A DNA stretch of 42,774 bases from Luminiphilus sp. (GCA_029242325.1 JAQWUD010000050.1:1-42774); one strand, 5' to 3'. Shown: positions 16,737 through 26,346, counted from the stretch's first letter. Program-made: numbers and translations. The notes: a model not told the origin generated them from the letters alone.

Positions 16737-18071
16737 TCAGGCGACCACCACATACAGAATAGCGGCCACCGTAGCCCCCAATAGGGCATAGGGCAACTGG
16801 GTCAGGGCATGTTCATGGGTTCGACACCCCGCACCCTGAGCTGAAAGCATGGTCGAGTCTGAATAAAAACAGGCGTGGGAGCCAAAACCGCTGGCTGAGA
16901 ACAGCGCCCCCATCACCAGCGGAATACTGACATCAAACGCCTGCGCTAACGGGAAAGCGATCGGCATGGTGATCGCGATCACGCCCCAGTTGGAACCCGT
17001 AGTGAAGGCCAACACCGAAACCGTAATGAACACGACAACCGGCAACAGCGCCGCGGTCATAAAGGGTGACACCGCGTCAATGACATAGGACGTCAGTCCC
17101 AGTCGATCATTGGCTTCAACAAAAACAAAGAGCGTGAGTAGCATCGCCAACACCGGCACCATCGACTTAATGCCGTCCATGCAAGTATCAAATAAGGCTC
17201 CCAACGGCATCACTCGCCATAACGCGTAATGCACTAACGTGATCAGAATGCCCGCGATCACCCCCCGCAACAGATCAATGCTGGGAAAGACGGTAAAAAA
17301 CACCATCGCGATCATGGGAAAGAAAAATGCGCTCATCCCGCCACGCGTTGTCTCTTCAACCACCAGCGCATTGTCTTCAAAAACGCCCAGATCACCCGTG
17401 GTCTCAGCCTGCTTCTCGGCGCGGTGCATGGCGCCCACCAGTGGAATGACACCTGTGGCCACCAGCGGGACGATGAGGATAGCCGCCATGGGATAAAACA
17501 AATAAGGGATAGACTCGATAAAGAACGATAGGCCCTGCCCCTTGGGCGCCACGCCATTTTGTTCCAGCAGGCTCGAAAAGTAAGCACCCCAGCTCGACAG
17601 GGGAATCAGCAGACACAGAGGTGCCGCCGTCGAATCCACCACATAGGCCAGCATGGCGCGGGAAGTACGAAAGCGGTCTGTCACCGCTTTCATGGTCGCG
17701 CCCACGGTCAGTGAGTTCAGATAATCGTCCAGAAAGATCACCAACCCGAGACCCCAGGTAGCGAGGAGTCCACCTCGTTTGGTGTCGATACGGCGCATCA
17801 ATGCCCTGCCAAAGGCATGGGAGCCTCCTCCCTTGACGAGCAGCCCAATAAAACCACCATATAAGCCGCAAACCAGCAAAACCCAGGCCACATCTTCGGT
17901 CATCAGTACAGCGAGGGTCGCGCGGGCCATCGCATCCAGGAACGCAGGGCCCTCCAGGATGAAGAAGGCAAGCAGTGCTCCGGCGAGCACCGATTCCAGG
18001 GTGCGACGGCTCCAAATCGCCAGCATGAGCACCAGCGCAGTGGGCAGTAATGTAATGAAACCGTAATCCAT
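16737..18071 (-). CDS. NhaC-type Na+/H+ antiporter family membrane protein
   Basis: A 444-residue inner-membrane transporter with about 10-12 hydrophobic helices. The family core is visible in GLGLVIFLDDYLNSLTVGATMKAVTDRFRTSR (about 107-138) with the acidic pair DD, then YVVDSTAAPLCLLIPLSSWGAY, and FTTGSNWGVIAITMPIAF near 370. These are features of the Na_H_antiporter/NhaC superfamily, which exchanges Na+ for protons or carries amino or organic acids with Na+. It is the first gene of the minus-strand operon with the COQ4-like gene and the two acyl-CoA dehydrogenase genes, so uptake of an organic acid degraded by those enzymes is an alternative to plain pH homeostasis. AGG-rich sequence precedes the ATG at 18071. 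Confidence 0.85.
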   Translation of the reverse strand: MDYGFITLLPTALVLMLAIWSRRTLESVLAGALLAFFILEGPAFLDAMARATLAVLMTEDVAWVLLVCGLYGGFIGLLVKGGGSHAFGRALMRRIDTKRGGLLATWGLGLVIFLDDYLNSLTVGATMKAVTDRFRTSRAMLAYVVDSTAAPLCLLIPLSSWGAYFSSLLEQNGVAPKGQGLSFFIESIPYLFYPMAAILIVPLVATGVIPLVGAMHRAEKQAETTGDLGVFEDNALVVEETTRGGMSAFFFPMIAMVFFTVFPSIDLLRGVIAGILITLVHYALWRVMPLGALFDTCMDGIKSMVPVLAMLLTLFVFVEANDRLGLTSYVIDAVSPFMTAALLPVVVFITVSVLAFTTGSNWGVIAITMPIAFPLAQAFDVSIPLVMGALFSASGFGSHACFYSDSTMLSAQGAGCRTHEHALTQLPYALLGATVAAILYVVVA

Positions 18072-18250
18072 GGATTACCCTATCCTGTTAAGCGATTCAG
18101 CGTCGTCGCGGCGACGTAAGCACCTTAAAACTGGGTAAAACGCGCGGTTAGAACGGCAGTTTTCGCGTTTTTACACTTGGTACTCGCCCAGCCTGCCGTG
18201 TAAGGTTCTGATCCTAGTCGAATTTTAGGTTACGCCAAGGGCAGCCTGAC

Positions 18251-19942
18251 ATGTCATTCTCATCATTGCTGCAAAACATAGCCGAGTCCGCGCCGGGCCC
18301 AGACACCTGCGCGCTGTTTGACTTTGATGGCACCATCATATCAGGCTACTCGGCGACCGCGTTCCTGAAGGATCAGATCTCTCGCGGCGAGATATCCCCT
18401 GCTGACTTGGTGCAGCTGACCCAAGCAGCGACGAGGTTCGGTCTGGGTTCAATGGGCTTCTCGGCACTGATGTCGGTGCACGCACAGTATCTGGCGGGAC
18501 GTTCCGAGGCTGACTATATCGCTACGAGCGAACGGCTTTTTCGCCGCGCCATTGCAAAACTGATCTACCCAGAAGCGAGAAAACTGATCGCGGCACACAG
18601 AGCGAAAGGCCACAGCATTGCCATCATCAGCTCTGCCACCCCATACCAAGTCCGTCCGGCAGCAACAGACTTGGGTATAGATGATGTCTATACCTCTGAC
18701 CTCGAGGTGGTCGAAGGGCTCTTCACCGGAGGGGTTGTGAAACCCACCTGCTTCGGCGAGGGCAAAGTGCTTGCTGCGCAGGCGTTCACCAAAAAGCAGC
18801 GAGGTTCCCTGCAAAGCTGCTTCTTTTATAGTGACAGCACCGACGATATCGAACTGCTCGAAGCCGTGGGCAAGCCGGTGGTGCTCAATGGGAGCCGGTC
18901 ACTCCGGGTAATTGCCCGCGAAAACGGTTGGACCTCAGCGGATTTTGACAGCCGCGGCAATGCCTCTGGTAGCCAGGTGTTGCGCTCTCTGGCAGCGACC
19001 GGCTCTTTGGTGGGAAGCTTCATGATGAGTCTGCCGCTTTTTGTATTAAGCGGTTCCCGTCGGGATTCTGTTAATTTCTCGATCTCGCTGTTCGCCGATA
19101 CAGCGAGTGCTCTGATTGGGCTGGACCTCGAAGTGAGAGGCCGTGAGCAGCTCTGGAATCAGCGCCCTGCAATTTTTATGTTTAACCACCAGAGCAATGC
19201 CGACATGCTGATCATGGCCAGCTTGATTCGGCGAGACATTGTAGGCGTGGGTAAACGCGAGCTCAAAAACCTGCCGTTTATTGGATCGGTGATGGGTGCA
19301 GCTGGCGTTGTCTTTATTGATCGCAGCGACCGCAAAGCGGCTATCGATGCAATGCAGCCGCTGGTCAACGCCATGCAACAGGAACGCAAAAGCCTCGTTA
19401 TTGCACCAGAGGGTACGCGCGCGCCAACGCGCAACCTCGGGGCCTTTAAAAAAGGGGGGTTCCACATTGCTATTCAGTCGGGCATTCCCATTGTGCCTGT
19501 CGTCATTCACAACTCGAGTGATATCTCGCCAAAAGGTGATCGGGTTTTCCGCAGTGGCACTGTGCATGTCGATGTGTTGCCCGCCATCAATACCACAGCG
19601 TGGTCAGTGGCAACTATCGACGAGCACGTTGCAGAAGTGCGCAACGCGTTTCTGCGAACACTGGGGCAACCCGAACTGTCCGTGGAGGAGACGGCCACCC
19701 TGCATCGCCTGACGCCAGAAGACCTCCGACCGGAAATTCGCGGCCAGAAGAAAAATCGAAGGGCTGCAACCGAGCGAAGAGCAGCAACGGACAGTCGGAG
19801 CGATGACACAGCGGCCGATCCGTCGCTCGGTCATCAAGACGCATCTTCACCCTCATCGGGTCGAGCACCCGCAACGCGTCAGGCACCCGCAACAGGGCAG
19901 GGAAATGGCGTCGAGCGAGAGGCGCCGGCCACAAGGCACTAA
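18251..19942 (+). CDS. HAD phosphatase / 1-acylglycerol-3-phosphate acyltransferase fusion (PlsC type)
   Basis: A 563-residue fusion. Residues 18-225 are an HAD-IB hydrolase related to phosphoserine phosphatase: DFDGT at 24-28, ISSAT at 126-130 and SDSTDD at 194-199. Residues about 290-480 form a PlsC acyltransferase: NHQSNAD (312-318, the HX4D motif), FIDRSDR (355-361), and PEGTR (386-390), with GIPIVPVV following. The second activity adds an acyl chain to lysophosphatidic acid to give phosphatidic acid at the inner membrane; the role of the HAD half is unclear. The last 70 residues are a Ser/Ala/Arg-rich, repetitive, probably disordered tail. The next gene, PlsB, starts 3 nt after the stop. 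The same fusion-plus-PlsB arrangement is known from Mycobacterium (Rv2483c-Rv2482c). Confidence 0.92.
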   Translation: MSFSSLLQNIAESAPGPDTCALFDFDGTIISGYSATAFLKDQISRGEISPADLVQLTQAATRFGLGSMGFSALMSVHAQYLAGRSEADYIATSERLFRRAIAKLIYPEARKLIAAHRAKGHSIAIISSATPYQVRPAATDLGIDDVYTSDLEVVEGLFTGGVVKPTCFGEGKVLAAQAFTKKQRGSLQSCFFYSDSTDDIELLEAVGKPVVLNGSRSLRVIARENGWTSADFDSRGNASGSQVLRSLAATGSLVGSFMMSLPLFVLSGSRRDSVNFSISLFADTASALIGLDLEVRGREQLWNQRPAIFMFNHQSNADMLIMASLIRRDIVGVGKRELKNLPFIGSVMGAAGVVFIDRSDRKAAIDAMQPLVNAMQQERKSLVIAPEGTRAPTRNLGAFKKGGFHIAIQSGIPIVPVVIHNSSDISPKGDRVFRSGTVHVDVLPAINTTAWSVATIDEHVAEVRNAFLRTLGQPELSVEETATLHRLTPEDLRPEIRGQKKNRRAATERRAATDSRSDDTAADPSLGHQDASSPSSGRAPATRQAPATGQGNGVEREAPATRH

Positions 19943-19945
19943 CCG

Positions 19946-22300
19946 GTGGCCTACGAGTCGTCGCGGGATCTTTTCGCTGTCAGCCCCTGGCCCGCAGGTG
20001 ACGACCCCGTCATCTTCCTCATCGATGCCACGCGCCGCTTCGAAACAGAGTGTCTGGAGCGCTGGATCACCCAACACCTCTCTGGTGATCGTGCATCCAG
20101 CACCGTGCACATTGACCTGTGCGATGATCGCAAGTCATTGGACACCAGCAGTCTCGAGGTTGCGTTATGCGAGCACCCATTAGCCGCTGTCGCCCCCCTT
20201 CGATTATCATGGCTTAACCCAGCACGCACATCGCAATCAGGACCTAGAATCAGCGACCTTTTGAAGGGTGGCGACCGTGGACCACCTGGCTGGCTGGCGC
20301 AGCGCGTCGCGCAAAAACAGCCTCAGCGCTTACATCTAACCTCGGGCGAACCGGGCACTGCGACTGAACTGGCAGAGCGGTTCGAAGCCAAGACCGGTCT
20401 TTCTGCCATTGAGCAAACTGAGGATTTCGCGGTGTTTGTCGCACGACAGGCCGCCGTGGTGCTCGACATTGCTGAACGACAATTGATCGGTGGGCGCTAC
20501 AAAGTGCCCCGGTACGTCCATCAGAGCATTCGCAATAACCGCACATTCAAGGAGAGTCTTGACGATATTGCAGACGATACCGGTCAACCTCTCAGGGCGG
20601 TGACAGCCGAAGCGAGTCATTACCTTCGTGAAATGATTTCGATTCCCACAGGCTTCTGGCTGGATGTATGGGCCAAACTGTGCGGTATTTGTCTTGGGCT
20701 TGGCTACGACAAGGCGCTGCAATATGACGCCGACGATCTGGAGCGGGTCAGACGCGTCGTGCGGCGCTACCCCTCCGCCTTGCTGTGGACACATAAAACC
20801 TACATCGATGGCTTCGTCGTGCCAAAAATCCTGTTTGACAACGACTTCCCCATGCCGCATTTCTTTGGTGGCGCCAATCTGAATATACCGGTGCTGGGAT
20901 TTTTGCTGAGGCGAGCCGGAGGCATTTTCATTCGCCGCAGCTTTCAGGACAACGAGGTCTACAAACTCAGTCTCAAACAATACATCGGCTATCTGATGGA
21001 GAAACGCTTTCCTATGACGTGGTCCTTTGAAGGGACCCGCTCGCGGCTCGGCAAACTCATGCCACCCAAATATGGGTTGCTAAAATACGTACTCGAAGGT
21101 GCCCATCATGCAGGCTCTAGAGATATTCACATCATCCCGGTCTCGGTGTCCTATGACCTGGTCCGCGACGCAGAAGAATACGCGCGAGAACAATCAGGGA
21201 CGCCCAAAGCCCCCGAATCCGTTGCATGGCTGGTGCGCTATTTGCGCAGTCTGGCAAGGCCCATGGGTCGCATTCATGTCGACTTTGGTCAGCCCGTAAA
21301 GCTGGATCAGGCACCCGCGCCAGACGATCAATTGGCAATATCAAAAATAGCGTTCCAGGTAGCAGTAGAAGCCAATCGCGTTACCCCCGCTACTTTCCCC
21401 GCCGTGGTGTCAGCAGCGCTGCTGGGTGCATTTCCTCGTGCTCTGATAGAACGCGAGATCGCTAATGAAATTACGGTTATTACAGACTGGGCCGTCGCTC
21501 GAGGTGTCAAACTGTCGCCTGATTTCAACAGCGGATTTGCCGACGATATGGCCGGGCCACTTGGCAACATGATCGAAGAGGGCATTATCACGCGCTTCAA
21601 AGGTGGACCCGAAACGGTATACGGCATCGGCGACGGCCAGGCACCGATCGCCAGTTTTTACCGCAATACGATTGTGCATTTCTTTCTGCACCGAGCAGTG
21701 GCTGAGTTGGCTTTGCTAGCAGTCAGTGAGATAGAGCGCGGCGAGCCGCCTCTTGAGTACTTTTGGCAAGTGGTACGAGACCTCCGGGATCTATTCAAAT
21801 TCGAATTTTTCTATCCTGACAGCCAACGCTTTGAGGACGAGATCAACACGGAGCTGTGCCGCGACACGCCAGACTGGCGACAACAAATCAGCGATGACAC
21901 GAATAATGCCCGTGCGCTTCTTGACAAGCTCTCTCCAAAACTGGGCCACATGACGCTCACTATTTTTGCCGAGGCTTACAGCATTGGTGCAGATATACTC
22001 GTGAAGTGGGGAGACAAAGATGGCCTCAACGAGAGCGTCTTTATCGATCGATGCATGAGCTACGGCAAGCAGGCATACTTGCAACGACGAATCAGCAGTG
22101 AGGCGTCGATTGGAAAGCTGCTTTTTGCCAATGCCTGGAAGATGTTGACGAGCAGAGGCCTGATAGCGGACACAACACAACGCACCGTTCAAGCTGAGTC
22201 CCTGAATCAGCTGATTCGCCGGCTCGAAGTGATCAGAGCCCTAAGTATCGCGGATCGCGGTGCCAGCACGCTGAGGGATGTGGCCCGTGGAACCATTTAA
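19946..22300 (+). CDS. plsB: Glycerol-3-phosphate 1-O-acyltransferase
   Basis: A 784-residue PlsB-type acyltransferase that adds the first acyl chain to sn-glycerol-3-phosphate. Block I reads THKTYIDG (His283, Asp288), block II GGIFIRRSF (325-333), block III FEGTRSRLGK (361-370) and block IV HIIPVSVSYD. Block III is FEGTRSR rather than the FIEGGRSR of E. coli PlsB, closer to mycobacterial and other non-enteric forms. The GTG start follows the upstream stop by 3 nt with no strong ribosome site, suggesting translational coupling. The 3' end overlaps gpsA by 23 nt. The long C-terminal region (about 480-784) is helical and typical of PlsB. Confidence 0.92.
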   Translation: MAYESSRDLFAVSPWPAGDDPVIFLIDATRRFETECLERWITQHLSGDRASSTVHIDLCDDRKSLDTSSLEVALCEHPLAAVAPLRLSWLNPARTSQSGPRISDLLKGGDRGPPGWLAQRVAQKQPQRLHLTSGEPGTATELAERFEAKTGLSAIEQTEDFAVFVARQAAVVLDIAERQLIGGRYKVPRYVHQSIRNNRTFKESLDDIADDTGQPLRAVTAEASHYLREMISIPTGFWLDVWAKLCGICLGLGYDKALQYDADDLERVRRVVRRYPSALLWTHKTYIDGFVVPKILFDNDFPMPHFFGGANLNIPVLGFLLRRAGGIFIRRSFQDNEVYKLSLKQYIGYLMEKRFPMTWSFEGTRSRLGKLMPPKYGLLKYVLEGAHHAGSRDIHIIPVSVSYDLVRDAEEYAREQSGTPKAPESVAWLVRYLRSLARPMGRIHVDFGQPVKLDQAPAPDDQLAISKIAFQVAVEANRVTPATFPAVVSAALLGAFPRALIEREIANEITVITDWAVARGVKLSPDFNSGFADDMAGPLGNMIEEGIITRFKGGPETVYGIGDGQAPIASFYRNTIVHFFLHRAVAELALLAVSEIERGEPPLEYFWQVVRDLRDLFKFEFFYPDSQRFEDEINTELCRDTPDWRQQISDDTNNARALLDKLSPKLGHMTLTIFAEAYSIGADILVKWGDKDGLNESVFIDRCMSYGKQAYLQRRISSEASIGKLLFANAWKMLTSRGLIADTTQRTVQAESLNQLIRRLEVIRALSIADRGASTLRDVARGTI

Positions 22301-23291
22301 AGTAGCAGTGCTTGGAGGGGGTTCCTGGGGTACCACCACTGCCTCCATCATCAGTCGCCATTGTGACACCCTGTTGTGGGCGAGAGACACGCGCATCGTC
22401 GACGAGATCAATCAAAAGCACCGCAACACGCGCTACCTCGGCGAGGCAGCGCTGCATCAGAAACTCGCTGCCACAGACGACATTAGAACCGCAGTGAGTC
22501 AGGCTAACGCATTATTAATCGCTGTACCGAGCACCCATTTTCGGGCGGTACTGACCAGTGCCATACCCGGTGTGCCTGACGCTATTCCTATCATCAGCCT
22601 GAGTAAGGGGCTCGAGAAAGTAACGCGCATGCGCATGACGGAAATTATCCGCGAGGTGGCACCAGGCAGCATTCCCGGCGTGCTCACAGGCCCCAATCTG
22701 GCCAGGGAAATCGTAGAGGGCCAAGCCGCTGCGAGTGTGTTGGCTTTGGAGCAGCACGATGCCGCGCTAGCGCTGCAAGCGCGGCTTAATGTCGGTCTTT
22801 TTCGTGTTTATACCAACCAAGACGTGGTGGGTTGCGAGCTTGGTGGCGTGCTGAAAAACATTATCGCCATTGCCGTTGGTATGGGCGATGGATTGGGAGC
22901 GGGTGACAATACACGTGCTGCTCTCATCACTCGCGGGCTTGCTGAAATGAGTCGTCTCGGGGTTGCGCTGGGCGGCAGCGCCGAGACATTTTCTGGACTG
23001 GCGGGCATGGGCGACATGATCGCCACTTGCACCAGTCCCCAGAGTCGCAACCGACATGTCGGGATGGAGCTGGCCAAGGGCCGCCCTATCAAAGAGATCA
23101 TAGAAAGTATGCATATGGTGGCGGAAGGCGTAAAAAGCGCTCCCACTGTGATCGAGCTGGCGCGCGAAAAAGGCATTAGCTTGCCTATCAGCGAGGATGT
23201 GTATCGAGTGATAACCGGAGAGTCCAATGCCCGCGGTGTTTATCGTGGGTTATTGCGTGTGATCGCCGGCGCCGAATCGGAACCCGGCTAA
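22278..23291 (+). CDS. gpsA: NAD(P)H-dependent glycerol-3-phosphate dehydrogenase
   Basis: A 337-residue cytosolic dehydrogenase reducing dihydroxyacetone phosphate to sn-glycerol-3-phosphate, the substrate of PlsB. It has the Rossmann turn VLGGGSWGT (11-19), the LSKGLE segment, LTGPNLAREI, and GVLKNIIAIAVGMGDGL with the catalytic lysine, then GLAGMGDMIATCTS and the C-terminal SRN signature. Length matches GpsA (about 330-340). The ATG at 22278 lies inside plsB (23-nt overlap); an in-frame GTG at 22287 is an alternative. Together with the two upstream acyltransferases it supplies a full route from dihydroxyacetone phosphate to phosphatidic acid. Confidence 0.96.
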   Translation: MWPVEPFKVAVLGGGSWGTTTASIISRHCDTLLWARDTRIVDEINQKHRNTRYLGEAALHQKLAATDDIRTAVSQANALLIAVPSTHFRAVLTSAIPGVPDAIPIISLSKGLEKVTRMRMTEIIREVAPGSIPGVLTGPNLAREIVEGQAAASVLALEQHDAALALQARLNVGLFRVYTNQDVVGCELGGVLKNIIAIAVGMGDGLGAGDNTRAALITRGLAEMSRLGVALGGSAETFSGLAGMGDMIATCTSPQSRNRHVGMELAKGRPIKEIIESMHMVAEGVKSAPTVIELAREKGISLPISEDVYRVITGESNARGVYRGLLRVIAGAESEPG

Positions 23292-23416
23292 GATGAATCG
23301 GAAAGCGCATTGCTGACGGTAAGTGTGGCGCGACCTAATCGTGAGAAATGCCGTGGCACCTGTCTGACGTTTTGGCTAATCTCGGCGTCTACAGGGATTT
23401 GATTGGGAATCAAACC

Positions 23417-24253
23417 ATGACTCATTGGTGCAAACCCGGGGCGAGCCGGTGCCTGCTGGCTGGGTTATCCGTTATGTTACTGGCCAGCTGCGCAACCAGC
23501 CCGACCGGTCGCACTCAATTTATTATCATCTCTCCCGACGCAGCCATTATCGAGTCAGAAACTGCCTATCTTGGCACTGTCCAGCAACTGGATGACGAAG
23601 ACAAACTGGTTGACGATCCACTGACCGTGGCAAGGGTTGCCCGCATCACGGGCCGATTGGTGTCGATAGCCGCCGCCCGGTTTCCCGATAGCGCAGATTG
23701 GAAATGGAGCGTTGCAATCGTTGACGACACGGAAACCGTGAATGCGTGGTGCATGGCGGGTGGGCGAATGGCCGTCTACACGGGTTTATTCGATCAGCTT
23801 GAACTCACAGATGACGAGTTTGCTCAAATCATGGGCCACGAAATTTCCCACGCGCTGGCCAACCACACTGCGGAAAGAATGTCCCGGGCGATGGCAACCA
23901 CTCTTGGCATGGCGGTGATCGGCGCCGCTTCGGACAACAGTGGCGCAGCCATGGCTGGCGCAGCCGTTGCGGCTAATGTGGCGCTTACCCTTCCTAACAG
24001 TCGTGACGCTGAAAACGAGGCCGACGTAATGGGAATGAAGCTGGCCACCGAGGCAGGGTACGATCCCGAGGCAGCCGTGACGCTATGGCAGAAAATGGGT
24101 GACCTGAGCGATGAGCGGCCAGCAGAGTTTCTCAGCACTCACCCCGCGCCTGAAAACCGCCAAGCTGCACTCAACGCCATGATTCCCGAGATGTTGCGTG
24201 TGAACCCAGACCGAACCAAGGCGTCGATTCATCCCGTGACGATTGTGAAGTAA
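23417..24253 (+). CDS. M48 family zinc metallopeptidase, lipoprotein
   Basis: A 278-residue periplasmic lipoprotein protease. The signal peptide ends in a lipobox LLASC (Cys25). The zinc site is HEISH (His141, Glu142, His145) in MGHEISHALANHTAER, with the third ligand in ENEADVMGM near residue 201, and the tail STHPAPENRQAAL is typical of LoiP/YcaL-like M48B peptidases. These proteins take part in outer-membrane protein quality control. The ATG at 23417 was chosen because it begins the lipoprotein signal; the frame is open 69 nt upstream. It follows gpsA by 125 nt and converges with the BCCT gene with a 9-nt gap and no visible terminator. Confidence 0.92.
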   Translation: MTHWCKPGASRCLLAGLSVMLLASCATSPTGRTQFIIISPDAAIIESETAYLGTVQQLDDEDKLVDDPLTVARVARITGRLVSIAAARFPDSADWKWSVAIVDDTETVNAWCMAGGRMAVYTGLFDQLELTDDEFAQIMGHEISHALANHTAERMSRAMATTLGMAVIGAASDNSGAAMAGAAVAANVALTLPNSRDAENEADVMGMKLATEAGYDPEAAVTLWQKMGDLSDERPAEFLSTHPAPENRQAALNAMIPEMLRVNPDRTKASIHPVTIVK

Positions 24254-24262
24254 GTCACTGGC

Positions 24263-26230
24263 TCAATCACGGACAGTGTGCAGGAAATGGAGATGATCCT
24301 CATATTGGTTGAGGATATCGACAATGATCTGCTCCTGTGACCATCCCATCACATCATAGTCCTGCCCACCCTCGGCGAGGTGAACCTCTGCCCTGACAAA
24401 GCTTTCCTGCGGGCGACTATCCTCATCCATCCCCAATGAAGCATCTGGTAATAGGTGGCTGCGCGCCCGCACTTCGTAAGCAAAATCTTCCTCGTCTCCG
24501 TGGGAAGCCTCAAGCCGAATAGACAGCGTATCTTCTTCTGCGACGACACGGGCCGCTACGCCTCGCTCGGCCAGCGCGCCGGCAAAAGACTGCATCGCCG
24601 GACGAACGGTAGTGCGCTGAAAAACCTGCACCGAGTCGTTATCAGGGTAATCGAGCAGCAGTTTCAGGCGATCGCGCCAGCCCTCGGCGGCCATGGCGGG
24701 CGGCGTGTGGATCGAGTGCGCCTGACGCTTGGCACCGTCTACCAATATTGCTTTACCAAACCCCCAAAAAGCGCCCAGTAGGGCCACAGCAAATGGCAGC
24801 GCACTGGCAATCGTGGCAGTTTGCAGCGCTTGTAGACCACCGCCCAGCAAGAGTAAAGACGCTGCCAGCGCAATAACCAACGTCCAAATGGTACGCTGCA
24901 GAATCGGAGTATCGTCTACGCCGTTCGCACTGAGCATGTTGAGCACCATGGCACCACTGTCGGCCGAAGTGACAAAGAAGATCACAATCATGAGGAGTGA
25001 AATGACGCTCAGCACCTGTGATGCGGGCAGAAATTCGAGAAAGCGAAACAGACCCACGGCGGGGTTGTCCTGGACCGCAGCACCCAGCTCCACCACTCCC
25101 TGATTGCTGATCAACTCAAGCGCACTTCCCCCCAGAACACCCATCCACAGGCAGATAAACAGTGTTGGTACGACCGTCACGCCGATCAGAAATTCCCGGA
25201 TAGTCCTGCCACGGGAGATCCGCGCCACGAATACACCCACAAACGGCGTCCAGCTGATCCACCAGCCCCAATAAAAAATGGTCCAACCACCAAACCAATC
25301 GGTTTTATCGTAGACGTACATGTCCAGTGTGCGCGGAATCAGGCCCGCCACGTAAGCGCCAAAATTTTGCAATGTGCCCGCTAACAGTAGTGCTGTGGGT
25401 CCGGTCAATAGGATCAGCAATAGTAATAGCACGGCAAGGACAATGTTGATCTCAGACAGGCGCTTGATGCCGCTATCGAGCCCGAGGGTGACCGACACGG
25501 TGGCCACCGCCATGGTGGCAAAGATAAGCCCCACCTGAACCCACACATCAATGGGTAAATCGAACAGGTAGTTGAAGCCGGTGTTGATTTGCAGAACACC
25601 CAAGCCGAGACTCACCGAGATGCCGCAGGTAGTGCAGATCACGGCGAATACGTCTACCGCTGCGCCGATCGGTCCGTAAATACGCTCGCCAATCAACGGG
25701 TAAAAAGCCGAGCGTAGTGTGAGCGGCAGATCATGCCGATAAGCAAAGTAGGCCAGAATCATGGCCACTACTGCATAAGTGGCCCAGGCGGTGAAACCCC
25801 AATGAAAGTAGCTGATCTGGATGGCTTCAGCAGCAGCAGCCGGCGTCCCGCCGGGCCCCAGGGGAGGAGTGAGGTAATGCATCACAGGCTCTGCGATACC
25901 GTAGAACATCATGCCGATACCGATACCTGCGGAGAACAGCATTGCGAACCACGAAACAAAGCTATACTCAGGCTCTGCGTGGTCCGGCCCCAGCTTGATG
26001 TCGCCATAGCGCGAGGCGGCAAGAACGACGACGATCACAGTAATTAGCGACACAATTAGCACATAAAACCAACTCGCGGTTGAGACGATCAAGTTCTGAA
26101 GACCAGCAAAGGGGTCGCTGCCTTTCTCCGGGATGATCAGCACCATGAGGATGGCACCAAACAACAGCACCAAGGCGGGGAAAAACACGGCAGCGTCGAT
26201 GGTGAATCGGCGTGGGTTGTGTTGGGTCAT
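24263..26230 (-). CDS. BCCT family transporter (BetT-like) for betaine/choline-type solutes
   Basis: A 655-residue inner-membrane transporter with 12 predicted helices and a C-terminal cytosolic domain of about 140 residues, the layout of E. coli BetT. The substrate/ion motif region is SAGIGIGMMFYGIAEPVMHY (about 95-114), and the family signature WTIFYWGWWISWTPFVGVF with RISRGRTIREF is complete. It would import choline, glycine betaine, carnitine or a related osmolyte such as DMSP, by proton or sodium symport. The ATG at 26230 starts the usual BCCT N-terminus; the frame is open further upstream without family character. It is divergent from the second TonB-dependent receptor with 179 nt between. 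No betA, betB or betI lies near. Confidence 0.93.
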   Translation of the reverse strand: MTQHNPRRFTIDAAVFFPALVLLFGAILMVLIIPEKGSDPFAGLQNLIVSTASWFYVLIVSLITVIVVVLAASRYGDIKLGPDHAEPEYSFVSWFAMLFSAGIGIGMMFYGIAEPVMHYLTPPLGPGGTPAAAAEAIQISYFHWGFTAWATYAVVAMILAYFAYRHDLPLTLRSAFYPLIGERIYGPIGAAVDVFAVICTTCGISVSLGLGVLQINTGFNYLFDLPIDVWVQVGLIFATMAVATVSVTLGLDSGIKRLSEINIVLAVLLLLLILLTGPTALLLAGTLQNFGAYVAGLIPRTLDMYVYDKTDWFGGWTIFYWGWWISWTPFVGVFVARISRGRTIREFLIGVTVVPTLFICLWMGVLGGSALELISNQGVVELGAAVQDNPAVGLFRFLEFLPASQVLSVISLLMIVIFFVTSADSGAMVLNMLSANGVDDTPILQRTIWTLVIALAASLLLLGGGLQALQTATIASALPFAVALLGAFWGFGKAILVDGAKRQAHSIHTPPAMAAEGWRDRLKLLLDYPDNDSVQVFQRTTVRPAMQSFAGALAERGVAARVVAEEDTLSIRLEASHGDEEDFAYEVRARSHLLPDASLGMDEDSRPQESFVRAEVHLAEGGQDYDVMGWSQEQIIVDILNQYEDHLHFLHTVRD

Positions 26231-26346
26231 ATCGGGCTCGTACAGAAGGCGCCATGACAGTGTACCCGAAGCGAGGTAAAAGGCTGCATGGAGCCTCGTT
26301 GTAAAAAAAAGGTCCGGTTTGCAGACCCTGCTCATAACAGGTAGCC

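Noticed and set aside
17404-18015. 203-codon minus-strand frame overlapping the antiporter gene in another frame
   Set aside because: Same-strand shadow of a membrane protein gene; the translation is rich in Arg, Gly and Cys and has no domain pattern.
20336-20980. 214-codon minus-strand frame opposite plsB
   Set aside because: plsB motifs on the plus strand occupy the same region; the reverse frame has no motif or ribosome site.
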